DNA from: Acinetobacter tibetensis
GTDB taxonomy: Bacteria; Pseudomonadota; Gammaproteobacteria; Pseudomonadales; Moraxellaceae
Reading direction: 5' to 3'
Assembly (NCBI RefSeq): GCF_023824315.1
Contig: NZ_CP098732.1
Location: forward strand, 2,604,001-2,668,000
Length of the DNA: 64,000 bases
The notes under the pieces were generated by a model that ran no database searches, was not told the DNA's origin, and saw nothing but the letters and a program-made list of their open reading frames with translations. Made by a program: the position numbers and the translations under genes. Shown here one piece after another: positions 1 through 9,191 of the stretch (its first letter is position 1; each line of letters opens with the position of its first letter).

Positions 1-3000
1 GTGCATCGGCTGTATTTAGGGTGATGTCATCTGTTTTTGCGGTATCACTGTCTGTCTCGCTGTTATTGTATTGGTCGGTGCCCTCTGCGCTCACGACACT
101 GCCGTCTTTGACTGCATCCATCCCCAGCGTGATGACACCAGTGCTTGGATCTATGCTGACGCCTGTCGGGGTTGTAGCCAAACTCCAAGTGCCATCCGCG
201 GCCTTGGTCGCCGTCAGGGTCACGAGTGTATCGCTTTCATTGGTGTAGCTGATCACCTGTTGGACGTTGTCCGCTCCCGGGGTTGAGGTGACTGCACCAC
301 CTGGCAAAGCCACGACATCAGGTGCATCGGCTGTATTTAGGGTGATGTCATCTGTTTTTGCGGTATCACTGTCTGTCTCGCTGTTGTTGTATTGGTCGGT
401 GCCGACTGAGGTCACCACACTGCCGTCTTTGACCGCATCACGCCCAATACTGACCACACCAGTACTTGGATCTATGCTGACGCCTGTCGGGGTTGTAGCC
501 AAACTCCAAGTGCCATCCGCGGCTTTGGTCGCCGTCAGGGTCACGAGTGTATCGCTTTCATTGGTGTAGCTGATCACCTGTTGGACGTTGTCCGCTCCCG
601 GGGTTGAGGTGACTGCACCACCTGGCAAAGCCACGACATCAGGTGCATCGGCTGTATTTAGGGTGATGTCATCTGTTTTTGCGGTATCACTGTCTGTCTC
701 GCTGTTGTTGTATTGGTCGGTGCCGACTGAGGTCACCACACTGCCGTCTTTGACCGCATCACGCCCAATACTGACCACACCAGTACTTGGATCTATGCTG
801 ACGCCTGTCGGGGTTGTAGCCAAACTCCAAGTGCCATCCGCGGCTTTGGTCGCCGTCAGGGTCACGAGTGTATCGCTTTCATTGGTGTAGCTGATCACCT
901 GTTGGACGTTGTCCGCTCCCGGGGTTGAGGTGACTGCACCACCTGGCAAAGCCACGACATCAGGTGCATCGGCTGTATTTAGGGTGATGTCATCTGTTTT
1001 TGCGGTATCACTGTCTGTCTCGCTGTTGTTGTATTGGTCGGTGCCGACTGAGGTCACCACACTGCCGTCTTTGACCGCATCACGCCCAATACTGACCACA
1101 CCAGTACTTGGATCTATGCTGACGCCTGTCGGGGTTGTAGCCAAACTCCAAGTGCCATCCGCGGCCTTGGTCGCCGTCAGGGTCACGAGTGTATCGCTTT
1201 CATTGGTGTAGCTGATCACCTGTTGGACGTTGTCCGCTCCCGGGGTTGAGGTGACTGCACCACCTGGCAAAGCCACGACATCAGGTGCATCGGCTGTATT
1301 TAGGGTGATGTCATCTGTTTTTGCGGTATCACTGTCTGTCTCGCTGTTGTTGTATTGGTCGGTGCCCTCTGCGCTCACGACACTGCCGTCTTTGACTGCA
1401 TCCATCCCCAGCGTGATGACACCAGTGCTTGGATCTATGCTGACGCCTGTCGGGGTTGTAGCCAAACTCCAAGTGCCATCCGCGGCTTTGGTGGCCGTCA
1501 GGGTCACGAGTGTATCGCTTTCATTGGTGTAGCTGATCACCTGTTGGACGTTGTCCGCTCCCGGGGTTGAGGTGACTGCACCACCTGGCAAAGCCACGAC
1601 ATCAGGTGCATCGGCTGTATTTAGGGTGATGTCATCTGTTTTTGCGGTATCACTGTCTGTCTCGCTGTTGTTGTATTGGTCCGTCCCCTCTGCGCTCACG
1701 ACACTGCCATCTTTGACCGCATTCATCCCCAGCGTGATGACACCAGTACTTGGATCTATGCTGACGCCTGTCGGGGTTGTAGCCAAACTCCAAGTGCCAT
1801 CCGCGGCTTTGGTGGCCGTCAGGGTCACGAGTGTATCGCTTTCATTGGTGTAGCTGATCACCTGTTGGACGTTGTCCGCTCCCGGGGTTGAGGTGACTGC
1901 ACCACCTGGCAAAGCCACGACATCAGGTGCATCGGCTGTATTTAGGGTGATGTCATCTGTTTTTGCGGTATCACTGTCTGTCTCGCTGTTGTTGTATTGG
2001 TCGGTGCCGACTGAGGTCACCACACTGCCGTCTTTGACCGCATCACGCCCAATACTGACCACACCAGTACTTGGATCTATGCTGACGCCTGTCGGGGTTG
2101 TAGCCAAACTCCAAGTGCCATCCGCGGCTTTGGTGGCCGTCAGGGTCACGAGTGTATCGCTTTCATTGGTGTAGCTGATCACCTGTTGGACGTTGTCCGC
2201 TCCCGGGGTTGAGGTGACTGCACCACCTGGCAAAGCCACGACATCAGGTGCATCGGCTGTATTTAGGGTGATGTCATCTGTTTTTGCGGTATCACTGTCT
2301 GTCTCGCTGTTGTTGTATTGGTCGGTGCCGACTGAGGTCACCACACTGCCGTCTTTGACCGCATCACGCCCAATACTGACCACACCAGTACTTGGATCTA
2401 TGCTGACGCCTGTCGGGGTTGTAGCCAAACTCCAAGTGCCATCCGCGGCTTTGGTGGCCGTCAGGGTCACGAGTGTATCGCTTTCATTGGTGTAGCTGAT
2501 CACCTGTTGGACGTTGTCCGCTCCCGGGGTTGAGGTGACTGCACCACCTGGCAAAGCCACGACATCAGGTGCATCGGCTGTATTTAGGGTGATGTCATCT
2601 GTTTTTGCGGTATCACTGTCTGTCTCGCTGTTGTTGTATTGGTCGGTGCCCTCTGCGCTCACGACACTGCCGTCTTTGACTGCATCCATCCCCAGCGTGA
2701 TGACACCAGTGCTTGGATCTATGCTGACGCCTGTCGGGGTTGTAGCCAAACTCCAAGTGCCATCCGCGGCTTTGGTCGCCGTCAGGGTCACGGGGGTATC
2801 GCTTTCATTGGTGTAGCTGATCACCTGTTGGACGTTGTCCGCTCCCGGGGTTGAGGTGACTGCACCACCTGGCAAAGCCACGACATCAGGTGCATCGGCT
2901 GTATTTAGGGTGATGTCATCTGTTTTTGCGGTATCACTGTCTGTCTCGCTGTTGTTGTATTGGTCGGTGCCCTCTGCGCTCACGACACTGCCGTCTTTGA

Positions 3001-3531
3001 CTGCATCCATCCCCAGCGTGATGACACCAGTGCTTGGATCTATGCTGACGCCTGTCGGGGTTGTAGCCAAACTCCAAGTGCCATCCGCGGCTTTGGTGGC
3101 CGTCAGGGTCACGAGTGTATCGCTTTCATTGGTGTAGCTGATCACCTGTTGGACGTTGTCCGCTCCCGGGGTTGAGGTGACTGCACCACCTGGCAAAGCC
3201 ACGACATCAGGTGCATCGGCTGTATTTAGGGTGATGTCATCTGTTTTTGCGGTATCACTGTCTGTCTCGCTGTTGTTGTATTGGTCGGTGCCCTCTGCGC
3301 TCACGACACTGCCGTCTTTGACTGCATCCATCCCCAGCGTGATGACACCAGTGCTTGGATCTATGCTGACGCCTGTCGGGGTTGTAGCCAAACTCCAAGT
3401 GCCATCCGCGGCTTTGGTGGCCGTCAGGGTCACGAGTGTATCGCTTTCATTGGTGTAGCTGATCACCTGTTGGACGTTGTCCGCTCCCGGGGTTGAGGTG
3501 ACTGCACCACCTGGCAAAGCCACGACATCAG
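1..3531. repeat. Eleven tandem 321-bp units inside the adhesin gene
   Basis: The same sequence recurs exactly every 321 bp (107 codons), with unit starts at 1, 322, 643 and so on to 3211, and the array ends at 3531. The frame is preserved throughout. Units are almost identical except in a ~70-bp cassette about 80-150 bp into each unit. Cassette A encodes ITLGMDAVKDGSVVSAEG; cassette B encodes VSIGRDAVKDGSVVTSVG. Read in coding direction (right to left) the order is A A A B B A* A B B B A, where A* (unit starting 1606) is a mixture. The array probably continues left of the window. Confidence 0.97.
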
Positions 3532-6337
3532 GTGCATCGGCTGTATCAATCACCACATTCTGGCTGGTGCTGCTGGCGGTATTCCCAGCGCTATCGGTCA
3601 CCGTCGCAATAACTGCATAGCTACCATCGAGTAATGTCGAACCCGTCAAATCCAGCGTCCAATTGCCTGAACCATCGACTGTGAGACGTGGGTCTGTTGC
3701 GAGATAAGTGGTGCTGCCGACTTTAACGCTCAAGCTGTTGCCATCAGCCAGATCCACCGTACCTTTAAACAGCAAGCTGTTGTCATTGGTGATGAAGTCA
3801 CTGTTGGAACTGCCAGTGTCGTTGGTGATCGAGTCGAAGGTCACGGTTTTACCGTCATTATCAGTGTCGATCTTGGTATCAATCACCACGTTCTGGCTGG
3901 TGCTGCTGGCGGTATTTCCTGCTGCATCTGTGACTGTGGCTACCACTGCATAGCTGCCATCGAGTAATGTCGAACCCGTCAAATCCAGCGTCCAGTTACC
4001 TGAACCATCGATTGTGAGACGTGGGTCTGTTGCGAGATAAGTGGTGCTGCCGACTTTAACGCTCAAGCTGTTGCCATCAGCCAGATCCACCGTGCCTTTA
4101 AACAGCAAGCTGTTGTCATTGGTGATCAAGTCGCTGTTGGAACTGCCTGTATCGTTGGTGATCGAATCGAAGGTCACGGTTTTACCGTCATTATCAGTGT
4201 CGATCTTGGTGTCAATCACCACATTCTGGCTGGTGGTACTTTTGCTATTCCCCGCGCTATCGGTCACCGTTGCAATAACTGCATAGCTACCATCGAGTAA
4301 TTCCGAACCCGTCAAATCCAGCGTCCAGTTACCTGAACCATCGATTGTGAGACGTGAGTCTGTTGCGAGATAAGTGGTGCTGCCGACTTTAACGCTCAAG
4401 CTGTTGCCATCAGCCAGATCCACAGTACCTTTAAACAGTAAGCTGTTGTCATTGGTGATGAAGTCACTGTTGGAACTGCCCGTGTCGTTGGTGATCGAGT
4501 CGAAGGTCACGGTTTTACCGTCATTATCAGTGTCGATCTTGGTATCAATCACCACATTCTGGCTGGTGGTACTTTTGCTATTCCCTGCGCTATCAGTCAC
4601 CGTTGCAATAACTGGATAGATGCCATCAAGTAGTAGTGTGCCTGTAAGATTCAGCGTCCAGTTACCTAAAGCATCTACCGTTAATTCAGAATCTGCTAAG
4701 GTATAGTTGGTTCCGCCTACACTGACACTTAGGGCATTACTATCCCCCAGATCCACCGTACCTTTAAACAGTAAGCTGTTGTCATTGGTGATGAAGTCAC
4801 TGTTAGAACTACCCGTGTCGTTGGTAATCGAGTCGAAGGTCACGGTATAGCTTGTAACATCTAAATGCGCTGTATCACTGTCGCTCGCAGTATTGTTGAA
4901 TTGATCTGAACCCACTGAAGTGACGGTGCTTCCATCTTTTACAGCCTCCATTCCAATAGTAACAACACCTGTCACAGGATTAATAATCACGCCAGTTGGT
5001 GTACTGTCTAAACTCCAAATTCCACTTGCACCCTTAGTTGCCGTTAGAATCACAGGATTATTGGATTCATCTGTATAGCGAATAACTTCTTTAACATTAT
5101 CTACACCAGGGGTGACTGTAACCGAACCCCCAACCAGCGCCAATACATTAGGCTTATCGGCAATTAAATCTGAACCTTGAGTATCCGTCTCATCAGCTTT
5201 TGCTGTATCACTATCTGTCGCAGTGTTGTTATACGCATCAGTACCCACGGACTTAACGATTGAACCATCTTTGACTGCATCTGGACCAAGCGCAATCACG
5301 CCTGTCGCAGGGTCAATTAAAACATTGGCAAGCGTTTTATCTAGACTCCATTTACCATCAGCTCCTTTTATTGCCGTTAAGGTCACTGGATTATTGGATT
5401 CATCTATATAAGTAACAACTTGCTTAACGTTATCTGCACCAGGTTTTACTGCAACTGCACCTGTCACTAAAGCCATAACATCGGGTACATTGGCTGAAGT
5501 TGGGGTGCTATCGTCTATCTTAGCCGTATCGCTATCAGTAGCCGTATTATTGCTAGAGTTGGTGCCCGTAGAATTCACTGTGCTGCCATCTTTTACGGCA
5601 TCCATACCAATAGTCACCAAGCCTGTTGATGAATCAATGCTTACACCTGTTGGCGTTTTATCTAGACTCCATTTACCATCCGAACCCTTTATTGCTGTTA
5701 AGGACTCTGGATTATTAGATTCATCTGTATAGGTAATGACTTGTTTTACATTGTTTGAACCTGGTTTAACTGTAACTACACCACCATTTAGAGCCACCAC
5801 ATCGGGTTTGTCCGTAGATGGAGCTGGTGTCCCGCCACCTCCGCCTCCACCTCCACCAGCCGCCGCCAAACCAACCAGAGGAATTAAAGCCAGCAACCAA
5901 TACGGGTTAAATTCATAGGCTGCAGAAGTTAAAGGCTCACCACCCAAAGCTTGTCCAACACTGACTTGATCAGCCAGCATACTGACTGCATGCTGCTGTG
6001 CACCTGTTTCAGGTACATACGCGTAATAACTGCCATTTTCATGCAGCCCAATAAGCAGATTGGTTGTCGTCCCATCCGTACCGTAATAACCTTGAATAAT
6101 GAGGTCAGGATCAAGTGCGTTAACACCATCATCTTCAAAACCAATATATAGATCATTACCGACACGCTGAATTTTGATATTTTCTGGCGCAAATTGAGTT
6201 GCATCATCAATCAACTCGTAATTAATGCCCTTTTGTGCCTGAATCGTCACAGGCTGATCGTGAGTTTTAGTAACTTGCAAAGCCGAAATAATGGTTTTCG
6301 CATCATGTAATTTTATAGTAACTGTTTGATTTGGCAT
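1..6337 (-). CDS. Giant Bap/BapA-type repeat adhesin, partial (C-terminus outside window)
   Basis: The minus-strand frame is open for 2112 codons from an ATG at 6337 (preceded by an AGGA ribosome site) to the left edge, with no stop. The N-terminal ~140 residues match the BapA/Bap/LapF prefix-like domain as I know it (YELIDDAT, VGNDLYIGFEDDG, PDLIIQGYYG). A hydrophobic stretch (YWLLALIPLVGLAAA) and nine glycines follow, at residues ~143-167. Then come three diverged ~107-aa Ig-like repeats, four ~111-aa repeats ending in SQNVVIDT, and at least eleven near-identical 107-aa repeats (DAPDVVALPGG...). There is no Sec signal peptide, as expected for a type I secretion substrate; the secretion signal would be at the missing C-terminus. 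The exporter genes lie immediately upstream on the same strand. The inferred role is surface adhesion and biofilm formation. Family-level confidence is high; the exact name is uncertain. Confidence 0.9.
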   Translation of the reverse strand, partial: MPNQTVTIKLHDAKTIISALQVTKTHDQPVTIQAQKGINYELIDDATQFAPENIKIQRVGNDLYIGFEDDGVNALDPDLIIQGYYGTDGTTTNLLIGLHENGSYYAYVPETGAQQHAVSMLADQVSVGQALGGEPLTSAAYEFNPYWLLALIPLVGLAAAGGGGGGGGGTPAPSTDKPDVVALNGGVVTVKPGSNNVKQVITYTDESNNPESLTAIKGSDGKWSLDKTPTGVSIDSSTGLVTIGMDAVKDGSTVNSTGTNSSNNTATDSDTAKIDDSTPTSANVPDVMALVTGAVAVKPGADNVKQVVTYIDESNNPVTLTAIKGADGKWSLDKTLANVLIDPATGVIALGPDAVKDGSIVKSVGTDAYNNTATDSDTAKADETDTQGSDLIADKPNVLALVGGSVTVTPGVDNVKEVIRYTDESNNPVILTATKGASGIWSLDSTPTGVIINPVTGVVTIGMEAVKDGSTVTSVGSDQFNNTASDSDTAHLDVTSYTVTFDSITNDTGSSNSDFITNDNSLLFKGTVDLGDSNALSVSVGGTNYTLADSELTVDALGNWTLNLTGTLLLDGIYPVIATVTDSAGNSKSTTSQNVVIDTKIDTDNDGKTVTFDSITNDTGSSNSDFITNDNSLLFKGTVDLADGNSLSVKVGSTTYLATDSRLTIDGSGNWTLDLTGSELLDGSYAVIATVTDSAGNSKSTTSQNVVIDTKIDTDNDGKTVTFDSITNDTGSSNSDLITNDNSLLFKGTVDLADGNSLSVKVGSTTYLATDPRLTIDGSGNWTLDLTGSTLLDGSYAVVATVTDAAGNTASSTSQNVVIDTKIDTDNDGKTVTFDSITNDTGSSNSDFITNDNSLLFKGTVDLADGNSLSVKVGSTTYLATDPRLTVDGSGNWTLDLTGSTLLDGSYAVIATVTDSAGNTASSTSQNVVIDTADAPDVVALPGGAVTSTPGADNVQQVISYTNESDTLVTLTATKAADGTWSLATTPTGVSIDPSTGVITLGMDAVKDGSVVSAEGTDQYNNSETDSDTAKTDDITLNTADAPDVVALPGGAVTSTPGADNVQQVISYTNESDTLVTLTATKAADGTWSLATTPTGVSIDPSTGVITLGMDAVKDGSVVSAEGTDQYNNSETDSDTAKTDDITLNTADAPDVVALPGGAVTSTPGADNVQQVISYTNESDTPVTLTATKAADGTWSLATTPTGVSIDPSTGVITLGMDAVKDGSVVSAEGTDQYNNSETDSDTAKTDDITLNTADAPDVVALPGGAVTSTPGADNVQQVISYTNESDTLVTLTATKAADGTWSLATTPTGVSIDPSTGVVSIGRDAVKDGSVVTSVGTDQYNNSETDSDTAKTDDITLNTADAPDVVALPGGAVTSTPGADNVQQVISYTNESDTLVTLTATKAADGTWSLATTPTGVSIDPSTGVVSIGRDAVKDGSVVTSVGTDQYNNSETDSDTAKTDDITLNTADAPDVVALPGGAVTSTPGADNVQQVISYTNESDTLVTLTATKAADGTWSLATTPTGVSIDPSTGVITLGMNAVKDGSVVSAEGTDQYNNSETDSDTAKTDDITLNTADAPDVVALPGGAVTSTPGADNVQQVISYTNESDTLVTLTATKAADGTWSLATTPTGVSIDPSTGVITLGMDAVKDGSVVSAEGTDQYNNSETDSDTAKTDDITLNTADAPDVVALPGGAVTSTPGADNVQQVISYTNESDTLVTLTATKAADGTWSLATTPTGVSIDPSTGVVSIGRDAVKDGSVVTSVGTDQYNNSETDSDTAKTDDITLNTADAPDVVALPGGAVTSTPGADNVQQVISYTNESDTLVTLTATKAADGTWSLATTPTGVSIDPSTGVVSIGRDAVKDGSVVTSVGTDQYNNSETDSDTAKTDDITLNTADAPDVVALPGGAVTSTPGADNVQQVISYTNESDTLVTLTATKAADGTWSLATTPTGVSIDPSTGVVSIGRDAVKDGSVVTSVGTDQYNNSETDSDTAKTDDITLNTADAPDVVALPGGAVTSTPGADNVQQVISYTNESDTLVTLTATKAADGTWSLATTPTGVSIDPSTGVITLGMDAVKDGSVVSAEGTDQYNNSETDSDTAKTDDITLNTADA
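3546..4848. repeat. Four tandem ~333-bp units inside the adhesin gene
   Basis: Unit starts at 3546, 3879, 4212 and 4545 are each exactly 333 bp apart (111 codons). Each encodes a bacterial Ig-like domain with TVTFDSITNDTGSSNSD, an internal LLFKGTVDL, and a terminal SQNVVIDTKIDTDNDGK linker. The three left copies are nearly identical. The one at 4545, which is N-terminal in the protein, has diverged and lacks the last part of the linker. Confidence 0.95.
4857..5812. repeat. Three diverged ~107-aa adhesin repeats
   Basis: Three units of about 320 bp encode the same domain type as the 321-bp array (PxVxALxGGxVxVxPG, ITYTDESNNP, GKWSLD, DAVKDGS, NNTATDSDTAK). They have diverged substantially at DNA level. 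They lie next to the glycine linker, so they are the most N-terminal repeats. Their divergence contrasts with the homogenised array further on. Confidence 0.85.
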
Positions 6338-6397
6338 TTTATTTATCCTTTTCTTATAACTTGTTTTTTAAAATTTTGAATAAATATAGAGCAACGT

Positions 6398-7345
6398 TTA
6401 TTCAGCTTTCATTCCATAGGTCACAATTTCTACCCGTCGGTTTGGCAAGTTACATTGCTCACGCGCTGCTTTATCCTTGGCATATTTCTGCTCACAATCA
6501 CTCACCACAAGCTCTTGCTCACCACGCCCTTCAACCAAAATATTCTTTTTCACGACACCGTTTTGAACCAAGATTGCACGTACGGTTTCAGCACGACGCT
6601 GCGACAGTTGTTGATTGGAATTTTCAGACCCCACAGGATCTGTATAACCAATCACTGCAATATGGCTAATCGACTCTTGATCACGGGTAATTTCTGCTGC
6701 AATTGAAGCAATCTCTTCACGACCTTTCGGTGTTAAATCATTAGGTCCAGATTTGGCATAACCAAAAACCGTACTTGCCTCTAAGGTATATTTCTTCAAC
6801 TCCGATTTCACAGGAACCTGAACATAAACTGGCTGTGCACATTCCTCGATCGCTTTTACACGAGAGACTGTGCCAATTGCCTCTTTCAAATTTGGTAGCA
6901 GCGATTGAGCTTGTGTCTCAGTAAGCTCTTGGACTTGTATTGCCTGATTACTACCATTAACTAATCTGAAGTATTGTGTCGAACCTTCTGTAAGTGATTG
7001 CGTAGAATTCAATCGACGTGCATTGGTATAGTTCACAGCACTTTGCGCGTAAATTGCACTAATACGGGTAGGACGTGCACATAACTGTATTGCTTTAAAT
7101 GAATCAGGTAATAATGACGTTAAATAATACCCTTCAACAAATACATTCGCTGCCGGCCCTTTTAATCCCTCTTTATCACGAATAAATACAACTTGCGTAT
7201 GCCCTTCTTTAATAATCTTAGGCTGTAAGTAAGGTTTTGAACCGAATTGATTCCAATGTTCAAAAGGTGGATTCTTATTTGCAGTTGAACATCCGACCCA
7301 AAACAATGAACACCCAACCATCAATATTAATCTTTTAACACTCAT
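6398..7345 (-). CDS. OmpA-like lipoprotein of the adhesin secretion locus
   Basis: The protein is 315 aa. The N-terminus has a lipoprotein signal peptide with lipobox FWVGC, so it should be lipid-anchored in the envelope. The C-terminal ~130 residues are an OmpA-type peptidoglycan-binding domain: GYTDPVG followed by NQQLSQRRAETVR and, near the end, NRRVEIVTYG. The start is the ATG at 7345 because AGAGG lies 8 nt upstream; an in-frame GTG at 7354 would overlap that site. It sits 60 bp upstream of the adhesin gene on the same strand and is probably co-transcribed with it. Similar OmpA-like proteins accompany type I secretion genes in other Acinetobacter, to my knowledge. It may anchor the export complex or the adhesin to the cell wall; that is inference. 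Confidence 0.88.
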   Translation of the reverse strand: MSVKRLILMVGCSLFWVGCSTANKNPPFEHWNQFGSKPYLQPKIIKEGHTQVVFIRDKEGLKGPAANVFVEGYYLTSLLPDSFKAIQLCARPTRISAIYAQSAVNYTNARRLNSTQSLTEGSTQYFRLVNGSNQAIQVQELTETQAQSLLPNLKEAIGTVSRVKAIEECAQPVYVQVPVKSELKKYTLEASTVFGYAKSGPNDLTPKGREEIASIAAEITRDQESISHIAVIGYTDPVGSENSNQQLSQRRAETVRAILVQNGVVKKNILVEGRGEQELVVSDCEQKYAKDKAAREQCNLPNRRVEIVTYGMKAE

Positions 7346-7767
7346 AATACCCACCTCTTTTATTTCTATTTCATTTTCCTACCCCTTAAACCAAGGGGAT
7401 TTATTTTTATTCCACATAAACCCTTAAAAAAATTAATATTTTATGTGATAATTTTTTATAATGCTTATTTAAAAGAATATAAAAAAAAGAAAAAAAAACA
7501 ATAGCATTAATTATAATTTTAAAAATAACATGAACTGGTTCACATATTTTTCAGATAGATGAATTATATTTTTATACTGATTATTTTTTAAATAAAGATT
7601 GGACAGTTTAACGCTATAAACATGATCTAAAAAATCAACACCATATAACATATATCCAAAATATACCTTATTTTATTAAAACAATAAGCTATTAACCGAG
7701 TTATGGCCCATTTATTTTAATAACAAAAACCCTATTAAAATATAGAGTTTCTGCCAACAAAATATTG
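7346..7767 (-). promoter_or_regulatory. AT-rich upstream region of ompA-like/adhesin unit
   Basis: About 420 bp with no credible gene separate the HlyD-type gene from the ompA-like gene, and the base composition is very AT-rich. It probably holds the promoter for the ompA-like and adhesin genes. Two motifs recur upstream of the tolC-type gene: an interrupted palindrome TGAAC-TG-GTTCA at 7531-7542 and CAGATAGATGAATT at 7552-7565. I cannot place a -35/-10 pair with confidence. Confidence 0.5.
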
Positions 7768-9006
7768 CTATCTCTCTTGCAAAGCTTGCTTCATTCGAGT
7801 GATTGGTTTTATTAAATATTGAAATATGGTTTTCTCTCCTGTTTTTACATCCACACTGGCAATCATGCCGGGAATAATCGGCATGGTTTTACCATTTTTA
7901 TCGGTTAGTGAGTTCTGGTTGGTTTCAACCAAAATACGGTAGTACGCCTCATCAGGATTTAAATTCAGTTCACTCGGTCGTGTTTTATCTCTTAATGTGT
8001 CAGGGCTAATTAAAGTCACCTTACCTTCTAAGCCACCATACAAGGCATAGTCATAAGCAGTCACTTTTACAATCGCACCAAGCCCAGGATGAACAAATGC
8101 AACATCTTGAGGGCGGATATAAGCTTCAACCAATAATTTGTCATTGAGCGGCACAATTTCCATAATGTCTTGTCCAGCCTGTACTACACCACCCACCGTA
8201 TTAATCTTGATATTTTTAACAATTCCTCTTAAGGGTGCACGAATAAGTGAACGATCTACAGGGTCTGCACGCATCGCCATATTTTCTTTGGCTTGAGCCA
8301 ATTCAGACTCGACTCGAACCAACTCATTATTCGCATCTGCGGCATATTGATTTCGCTTTTCATTTATTTGCAAAGCCAAATCAGAAGATTGACGTCGCAT
8401 ACGTAGCAGCTCAACTTCAGACATCACCCCCTCTGCCACCATGGGTGACGTAATTGAAATTTCACGATCCAACATGGCTTTACTGGTTTGCAACCCTGCA
8501 ACAGCATCATCTACCGCACGACGACGTGCAACATATGCTGCGCGTTCACGATGTTTTAAAGATTCACTAATTCCCTCAGGAAACTGAATTTTCGTACCAT
8601 AAGATTCCGCTCTTAAACGGGCAGACATTGCTTCCAGATTAGCAACTTTTGCCTCACTCTCTCTTAAAATAGCAGAACTTCGGGTATCATCGAGACGAAG
8701 TAAAATTTGTCCTTTTTCAACAACATCTCCTTCTTTCACCAGCATTTCCTTGATGGTTCCTGGGTCTAAACTTTGCAAAATTTGTTCGCGACTGGTTGGA
8801 ATAACACTACCTTGACCGCGCGTCACTTCTTCTACATGGCTGTGATACGCCCAAAAAACAAACACAATCAAAAATACAAAGAGCAACCCAATTGTCCAAA
8901 ACAGACCTGTATGCCTTTCCGTTTGTAAGGCGGCATTCAAATCATTTAACAATTTCAAGTCTTTCGACTGAACCCGATCTGCGGGTGGATTTCGATATTC
9001 TTCCAT
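7768..9006 (-). CDS. HlyD-family type I secretion periplasmic adaptor
   Basis: The protein is 412 aa and bridges the inner-membrane ABC exporter to the TolC-type channel. One transmembrane helix lies near residues 37-57 (LFWTIGLLFVFLIVFVFWAY). It is followed by a barrel-sandwich half, a long helical hairpin rich in Glu/Arg/Gln (about residues 110-240), the family motif LIRAPLRGIVKNI, and the characteristic end PGMIASVDVKTG...FQYLIKPI. ATG at 9006 has GAGG only 3 nt upstream; the alternative GTG at 9015 has a more distant AAGG, so the start is slightly uncertain. It lies downstream of the ABC gene and belongs to the LapC/RTX-type adaptors. Confidence 0.93.
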   Translation of the reverse strand: MEEYRNPPADRVQSKDLKLLNDLNAALQTERHTGLFWTIGLLFVFLIVFVFWAYHSHVEEVTRGQGSVIPTSREQILQSLDPGTIKEMLVKEGDVVEKGQILLRLDDTRSSAILRESEAKVANLEAMSARLRAESYGTKIQFPEGISESLKHRERAAYVARRRAVDDAVAGLQTSKAMLDREISITSPMVAEGVMSEVELLRMRRQSSDLALQINEKRNQYAADANNELVRVESELAQAKENMAMRADPVDRSLIRAPLRGIVKNIKINTVGGVVQAGQDIMEIVPLNDKLLVEAYIRPQDVAFVHPGLGAIVKVTAYDYALYGGLEGKVTLISPDTLRDKTRPSELNLNPDEAYYRILVETNQNSLTDKNGKTMPIIPGMIASVDVKTGEKTIFQYLIKPITRMKQALQER

Positions 9007-9044
9007 ATGCCTCACTTACGTTGATGTCGCCTTGCTACACACGA

Positions 9045-9191
9045 CTACTCAACATTTATTTTTTCTAATTGTGTATTGTTAGGGTGATTCTGCACCGTCG
9101 ATGCATGATCTGGTTTGATCACGATGGTGCGACCTTCTTTTTGCCCCGCTGCTACAGCAGAACTTGTTTGCCCTGTCGCAACCGTAGAATT
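9045..9191 (-). other. 48 open codons in frame after the ABC exporter stop
   Basis: Directly after the TAG at 9194-9192 the same frame stays open for 48 codons and ends at a TAG at 9047-9045. The translation begins NSTVATGQTSSAVAAGQK and ends NTQLEKINVE. It is hydrophilic with no obvious domain. It may be a former C-terminal tail cut off by a nonsense change, or chance. No start codon with a ribosome site was seen that would make it a separate gene. Confidence 0.4.

Noticed and set aside
21..3496. Repeated plus-strand frames of 71-100 codons across the adhesin array
   Set aside because: They recur with the 321-bp period and are antisense shadows of the adhesin frame; none has a matching ribosome site and they encode no known domain.
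5929..6210. Minus-strand frame of 93 codons at the adhesin N-terminus
   Set aside because: It lies in another frame within the adhesin prefix domain, whose reading is clearly the coding one.
1..6337. A CRISPR array as an explanation of the regular repeats
   Set aside because: The period is 321 and 333 bp, repeats are contiguous and in frame with no unique spacers, and they encode protein domains.
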